From: Reinekea sp. G2M2-21
GTDB lineage: Bacteria; Pseudomonadota; Gammaproteobacteria; Pseudomonadales; Natronospirillaceae
Direction: 5' to 3'
Length of the DNA stretch: 64,000 nucleotides
Assembly: GCF_015687175.1 (NCBI RefSeq)
Contig: NZ_JADPQG010000002.1
Location: 310,001 to 374,000, forward strand
Numbering within the stretch: the first letter of the stretch is position 1; the number at the start of each line of letters is the position of its first letter. The position numbers and the translations under genes are program-made. Shown here piece by piece: positions 60,530 through 64,000 of this stretch. A model generated the notes under the pieces. It worked only from the letters and a program-made list of their open reading frames with translations, was not told where the DNA came from and made no database searches.

Positions 60530-61491
60530 TGCGGCCCCCAGTTTTTACGCAGGAAATGCAGGTACTCGGACAACAGCAAACTGTCCTGCCAACTGTGTTG
60601 AACCGCTTCCAACTCGCCAGCCACAATAGCCGAATTGACGGCTTCGAATTCGTACCCCCAACCGCGATTGACCAACGGAATATGTTCGGTGGTGCCCACT
60701 TTGTCCTTTTCATGCCAATGAATGGCGTTGCTGGCGAAGAAAGGGCTTTCCAGCTCAGCCCAACCCAGTGTGCCACTAAAGGCGGCTTTTGTCGGCAACA
60801 TGACATCGAAACGATAGGAAATGGTCGCGCTGCGGCCGTCCTTGTAGCTCATGATCAGATCGGTCGCAATATCCACACCGGTATCGCCTAAGATGACCTG
60901 AGCTTTAGTCTCATCCGGGACACCAAACAGAGTCAACGGCAAAAAGATCGGATACAGGCCGATGTCGAGTAGCGCTCCACCAGCGTGTTCAGGGTTCAGC
61001 AAACGTTGTTGCGTATCGGCCAGATCAATTGCAAAGCCAAAACTGGCGTTGATGTGGCGAACGTCGCCTATTCGGTTCTGCTGCAATTGAGCCATTAACG
61101 TTTGGTACGCCGGTGCAAACTTAGTCCAAAGGGCTTCTGCGCAAAAACGTTGGTTCGCTTTGGCGGCGGCAAATACCTTGCGCGCGTCGGCTGGAGACAA
61201 CGCCATCGGCTTTTCCACCAGCACATGTTTTCCGGCATTCAGCGCTCGGATCGCCTGCGCTGCGTGATACGGATGTGTACTGGCAATATACAATGCGTCT
61301 ATATCTGGGTTTGCTAACAAAGCGTCATAATCTGAATAGGCATGCGCTAACTGATGTTGCATGGCAAAAGCGTCGGCGCGACTTTGCTGCGAAGAATAGA
61401 CGGCCACAAACTGACCATTTGATACCTGCTCACTATCCTTAACAAAAAGTCTGGCCATATTGCCAGAGCCCGATACTGCCCATCGAATCAT
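60502..61491 (-). CDS. Gfo/Idh/MocA-family oxidoreductase
   Basis: 329 residues. N-terminal Rossmann fold: IRWAVSGSGNMARLFVKDSEQV, then ALYIASTHPYHAAQAIRALNAGKHVLVEKPMAL with the family lysine of EKP (catalytic Lys). The C-terminal alpha/beta domain contains AGGALLDIGLYPIFLPLTLFG (G-G-x-x-x-D-x-G) and ending HFLRKNWG. Members oxidise or reduce sugars or trans-dihydrodiols with NAD(P). The substrate is unknown; it could act on a cyclic dihydrodiol or inositol. Confidence 0.9.
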   Translation of the reverse strand: MIRWAVSGSGNMARLFVKDSEQVSNGQFVAVYSSQQSRADAFAMQHQLAHAYSDYDALLANPDIDALYIASTHPYHAAQAIRALNAGKHVLVEKPMALSPADARKVFAAAKANQRFCAEALWTKFAPAYQTLMAQLQQNRIGDVRHINASFGFAIDLADTQQRLLNPEHAGGALLDIGLYPIFLPLTLFGVPDETKAQVILGDTGVDIATDLIMSYKDGRSATISYRFDVMLPTKAAFSGTLGWAELESPFFASNAIHWHEKDKVGTTEHIPLVNRGWGYEFEAVNSAIVAGELEAVQHSWQDSLLLSEYLHFLRKNWGPHYPFEGISE

Positions 61492-61540
61492 CCGTTTTTC
61501 CCTGTTTTTTCAGCGGTTATAGAATTCGTGACATTGTAGC

Positions 61541-62008
61541 CTAATCATCTTGCGCGCGGGTCGCGACTTTAAGTATTTCAATCAGGTGATGAATTTCCAT
61601 CGGCTCGGGAGGTTGGCGGTTATGGTAAACCAAGCGGCTCGGCGATTGCTGCCGTAAGTAGCGCACCTGGTCACACAGGGCCTGAAAGTTATCGAGCTGT
61701 TCAGCTTCACGTCCCCCATAAGCGATAACCACCGCTTCGGGAACAACATCTTCAGCGATAATGGGATCACTTTCACCCCGCTCAAGCGCCCGTTGAGATA
61801 AAAAATGGGATGAAATGACCGACCAATCGTCAGGTATCCTATCCGTTTGCAGTTGGCCGGCCACCTGCCGGTCAATATCGACGAACACCATATCCGTTCC
61901 CGGGATTTCACCATAGAGCAGATATTTAATGTCGTTCGCCCGCAGCTGATGGAGCAAATATACCAAGGCAGGCGGAACCGGTAATGCAGTCAAGAGCGGT
62001 TCTTTCAT
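61541..62008 (-). CDS. Conserved-looking protein of unknown function
   Basis: 155 residues, no signal peptide or membrane segment. Its make-up is that of a real protein (ALVYLLHQLRANDIKYLLYG, VVIAYGGREAEQLDNFQALCDQVRYLRQQSPSRLVYHN, MEIHHLIEILKVATRAQ), and it contains alternating alpha and beta segments, but I do not recognise a family. It lies between the oxidoreductase and the single-span membrane protein, both on the same strand. Confidence 0.6.
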   Translation of the reverse strand: MKEPLLTALPVPPALVYLLHQLRANDIKYLLYGEIPGTDMVFVDIDRQVAGQLQTDRIPDDWSVISSHFLSQRALERGESDPIIAEDVVPEAVVIAYGGREAEQLDNFQALCDQVRYLRQQSPSRLVYHNRQPPEPMEIHHLIEILKVATRAQDD

Positions 62009-62117
62009 GAAGTTTTTTCGGATCAGACGCTTGCTTACAGTTTAGTCAACGCATTCAAAATCGCTCAATAAAACCGCTAAATGGCTAATTTCACCCTAAA
62101 AAATGTGAACTGCGTCG

Positions 62118-62636
62118 CTAAAAGTGAGCGTTCGCCAAAAACACATGGGCTCGTTCGACCCGACTCTCCATGCTGGGCTTATACAGGACAGAGACTTTAA
62201 CCCATTGACCATCGCGCAAGAAAACCCGATGCGACTGAATGCGGTTTTCGGCGTCAAAAAAGGAGTAGCTGGCGTAGTCCTCACCTATTTCCAACGGCTC
62301 CTGAACAGCACCGCCGACCGTTGACCGATCACGCTCGGCAAAGGCAGACACCATGAACGCAAAATCTTCGGTCAAGGTATCAGTCTGCACCAAAAATGAC
62401 ATGCCTTTGCGCGTTAAGCCCCACACTCGTGGTGATTCAACCGATTGCAACTGAGGCTCCTGCTCCCATTCCACCTGGAAACCATTATTGAGTGTTTGGA
62501 CATAATAGCTTGGTTGCTCGCTGGTGCGGACGTGAGTTGGCCATTGCATATAAAAAAAGCCAATGACCAGTACGATCATGACCCAACCGGTTGGTTCTTT
62601 CAGCAAGCGGGGCAGGCGAGAAGTATTCATGAGCAT
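62118..62636 (-). CDS. Single-span membrane protein of unknown function
   Basis: 172 residues. One membrane segment (WVMIVLVIGFFYMQWP) and an outward domain of about 140 residues of beta type: YYVQTLNNGFQVEWEQEPQLQSVESPRVWGLTRKGMSFLVQTDTLTEDFAFMVSAFAERDRSTVGG, ending FLRDGQWVKVSVLYKPSMESRVERAHVFLANAHF. I do not recognise the family. It lies downstream of pspC on the same strand, with a stem-loop (62705-62726) between. Confidence 0.6.
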   Translation of the reverse strand: MLMNTSRLPRLLKEPTGWVMIVLVIGFFYMQWPTHVRTSEQPSYYVQTLNNGFQVEWEQEPQLQSVESPRVWGLTRKGMSFLVQTDTLTEDFAFMVSAFAERDRSTVGGAVQEPLEIGEDYASYSFFDAENRIQSHRVFLRDGQWVKVSVLYKPSMESRVERAHVFLANAHF

Positions 62637-62704
62637 TAGGAAGAACAGAGAATTTGGGCGCAGTATACACGTTTCTGTTTCATTTCTAAGACGTTGAAAT
62701 CAGC

Positions 62705-62726
62705 AAAAGGGCGTTACCGCCCTTTA
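62705..62726 (-). terminator. Terminator-like stem-loop after pspC
   Basis: AAAGGGCG/CGCCCTTT forms an 8-base stem with a 4-base loop, 20 bases beyond the pspC stop. On the minus strand the U run is short (UUUU). Confidence 0.65.
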
Positions 62727-62745
62727 TCGAGTCTGCGTAAGCCGA

Positions 62746-63240
62746 TCATTTGTCGATCTTAGAAAACTCTTTGTCCAGTTCATAGCGGCGGGAGGTGACA
62801 TAACGCTCCATCGTCGACACCCGACTCATGACTTCGTCCATACGCTGACGCGCGGTACGCAAGCGGTCCGATGGACTCATCTGATAGCGAAACATATTCA
62901 CCGGCCGGTCCTGATGAAGATTTTCATCGTAGCGATACGCTGTTTGCGCAAGCCCGCCTTTCGGACGCGGAGCCAGTGCAATCCAAGCGCCGATATAAGC
63001 AAAAATCATCAACGTATTAAAGAAAAAGAATCCGCCGACAACCGCAAGTCGAATAACCCAGTGATCCACATTGAAGTGATCTGCCAGACCAGCGCAAACA
63101 CCAGCGATCTTCTGGTCGCGGGTATTGCGGTACAGATTCATTCCGTGGCCGTTGCGTCTTCGATCCCACCAATCCTCCGGATTGAATTTTTCCGGGCCGC
63201 GTGTGCGGTAATGACCATGACGGTGTTTTGAACGGTTCAT
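62746..63240 (-). CDS. pspC: Phage-shock protein C
   Basis: 164 residues from the ATG at 63240. A basic, His/Arg-rich N-terminus precedes the PspC domain: LYRNTRDQKIAGVCAGLADHFNVDHWVIRLAVVGGFFFFNTLMIFAYIGAWIALAPRP, with one membrane segment and an amphipathic C-terminal helix (MSPSDRLRTARQRMDEVMSRVSTMERYVTSRRYELDKEF). In Enterobacteria PspC with PspB signals membrane stress to PspA. Ten bases separate it from pspB. The domain is longer than E. coli PspC (119 residues) because of the basic N-terminus. Confidence 0.92.
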   Translation of the reverse strand: MNRSKHRHGHYRTRGPEKFNPEDWWDRRRNGHGMNLYRNTRDQKIAGVCAGLADHFNVDHWVIRLAVVGGFFFFNTLMIFAYIGAWIALAPRPKGGLAQTAYRYDENLHQDRPVNMFRYQMSPSDRLRTARQRMDEVMSRVSTMERYVTSRRYELDKEFSKIDK

Positions 63241-63250
63241 AACTGTCTCC

Positions 63251-63496
63251 TTATTCGCGTTCGGCGTCACGACGCCAGCGTGGATTCCGTTCATCCAAAA
63301 TTGATTCAAGCGCTTCCATACGATCGGCCAGGGAATCCAGCGTTCGCAACAGATCGTCTAATACCGCCTGATCATCGTCGCTCAGGCCGCGACCGGTTTT
63401 GCCCTTGCTCTTGTAGTGCAGAACCAACCAGATCGGCATGACGACGACCATAAACAGGATGGTCGGTACGATCATAAAATCAAAAAATTGCATCAT
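63251..63496 (-). CDS. pspB: Phage-shock protein B
   Basis: 81 residues: N-terminal membrane segment (FDFMIVPTILFMVVVMPIWLVLHY), then a cytoplasmic part with a short coiled coil (DLLRTLDSLADRMEALESIL) and C-terminal NPRWRRD. The sequence and length are those of PspB, which relays stress with PspC. Two tandem ATG codons are possible (63496 or 63493). The preceding gene is pspA, 75 bases upstream. Confidence 0.94.
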   Translation of the reverse strand: MMQFFDFMIVPTILFMVVVMPIWLVLHYKSKGKTGRGLSDDDQAVLDDLLRTLDSLADRMEALESILDERNPRWRRDAERE

Positions 63497-63571
63497 GGAT
63501 AACTCCTGATAAATCCCTCAGGCCAGCCAGCAGCTGGCCTGTCTCATATATAGGCTATAGTCTAACCCTGA

Positions 63572-64000
63572 TTAGCCTTCTTTTTTCGGTTGCATGTCAG
63601 ACTTCAGGCGTTCGAGTTCGGCATTAATGGAATCATCCTGAGCGAGCGAGTCGATCTCGTTTTTCAGGCTTTGTTTCACATCACGGCCCAAATCATCCGC
63701 TTCCAACTGGCTTTCCATGTTGTCCATCTTACGTTCATAGTGCTCGAACTTCTCGAAGGCATCGTTCAAGGCATCCTTGTTCAACTGGCTACGGGCTTTC
63801 ATGCGTGATGACACAGTCTTCTGACGCATCATCATGGTTTTCTGCTTCGCCTTAGCATCGTTCAGTTTAGTCTGAAGTTGGCCAATTTCTTCCGACAGAT
63901 GGGCTAAATGATCATCCAGAGCATGGAATTCCTGCTTTACGATCTTGGTTTCATCCAGCAAACCCTGCTTCTCCGCCAGTGCGGCTCGAGCCAAGTCTTC
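63572..64000 (-). CDS. pspA: Phage-shock protein A (5' part beyond the right edge)
   Basis: The 142 C-terminal residues are present; the start lies beyond base 64000. It is a coiled coil of the PspA/IM30 type: EDLARAALAEKQGLLDETKIVKQEFHALDDHLAHLSEEIGQLQTKLNDAKAKQKTMMMRQKTVSSRMKARSQL and EKFEHYERKMDNMESQLEADDLGRDVKQSLKNEIDSLAQDDSINAELERLKSDM are the conserved helices. Its order with pspB and pspC is the canonical psp operon. The sigma-54/PspF promoter must be outside the window. Confidence 0.93.
   Translation of the reverse strand, partial: EDLARAALAEKQGLLDETKIVKQEFHALDDHLAHLSEEIGQLQTKLNDAKAKQKTMMMRQKTVSSRMKARSQLNKDALNDAFEKFEHYERKMDNMESQLEADDLGRDVKQSLKNEIDSLAQDDSINAELERLKSDMQPKKEG

Noticed and set aside
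1-64000. CRISPR array, tRNA, rRNA or prophage
   Set aside because: No regularly spaced direct repeats, no cloverleaf with GTTCRAAYC arm in the gaps and no phage structural genes were seen.

Overview
The window reads as chromosomal DNA of a free-living, probably marine, Gram-negative gammaproteobacterium. The evidence is a Psp envelope-stress locus of enteric type, an EfpL/YeiP elongation factor, a YqiJ-YqiK flotillin locus, an Mla-free outer-membrane/periplasmic protein repertoire with many lipoproteins, and polysaccharide-related genes (GH3, CBM21-like). The full menaquinone operon points to a facultative anaerobe. A member of the Oceanospirillales (for example a Reinekea/Saccharospirillum relative) would fit, but that placement is an inference from gene content only. 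Most of the window is moderately GC-rich and densely coded; about 6.9-11.1 kb is clearly AT-rich and looks acquired.

Layout. 1-1.07 kb: 5' part of a GH3 beta-glucosidase lipoprotein. 1.2-3.7 kb: a TRAP-type solute-binding lipoprotein translationally coupled to a histidine kinase, without any TRAP permease. 3.8-6.1 kb: GST, methyltransferase and a divergent carbamoyltransferase. 6.2-7.8 kb: four small single genes (DUF7661-like, YunG-like, an exported protein, a SnoaL-like protein). 8.5-11.1 kb: an AT-rich two-gene unit (DUF3142 protein plus a 618-residue exported protein), closed on its right by a complete IS30-family element that ends one base from the stop codon of a serine hydrolase gene. 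13.5-17.6 kb: a YkgJ-type cysteine-cluster protein and a three-gene operon of ECF sigma factor, DUF4384 anti-sigma factor and secreted caspase-like protein with outer-surface-type repeats. 17.7-22.3 kb: membrane protein, diguanylate cyclase, a calcium-motif protein and an Old Yellow Enzyme.

22.4-29.8 kb: menF-menD-menH-menB-menC-menE-menI, a tightly overlapping operon taking chorismate to 1,4-dihydroxy-2-naphthoate. 29.9-31.8 kb: rhodanese with a palindrome in its leader, a small membrane protein and a CAP-domain lipoprotein. 32.0-35.5 kb: trkH with a KdpD/KdpE-like two-component pair. 35.8-41.9 kb: an M6 (immune inhibitor A type) protease, a family-3 solute-binding protein, a TerB-like protein and a secreted tandem CBM21-like protein, separated by unusually long non-coding stretches. 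42.1-46.7 kb: a MalT-type LuxR regulator, a secreted lipase-like hydrolase and efpL.

46.7-64 kb is dominated by membrane-stress genes: an operon-like run of DUF2170 (YjfI) - PspA paralogue (YjfJ) - YqiJ - YqiK flotillin - a 1766-residue AAA+ ATPase, then a fusion protein with two GIDE-like domains and a C-terminal LemA domain, and finally the canonical pspA-pspB-pspC locus entering from the right edge. Between them lie pdxJ, a HAD phosphatase and a Gfo/Idh/MocA oxidoreductase. Two diverged copies of a multi-stem intergenic element (39.64-39.94 and 56.45-56.67 kb) show stem-preserving substitutions and are the most striking non-coding signal in the window.
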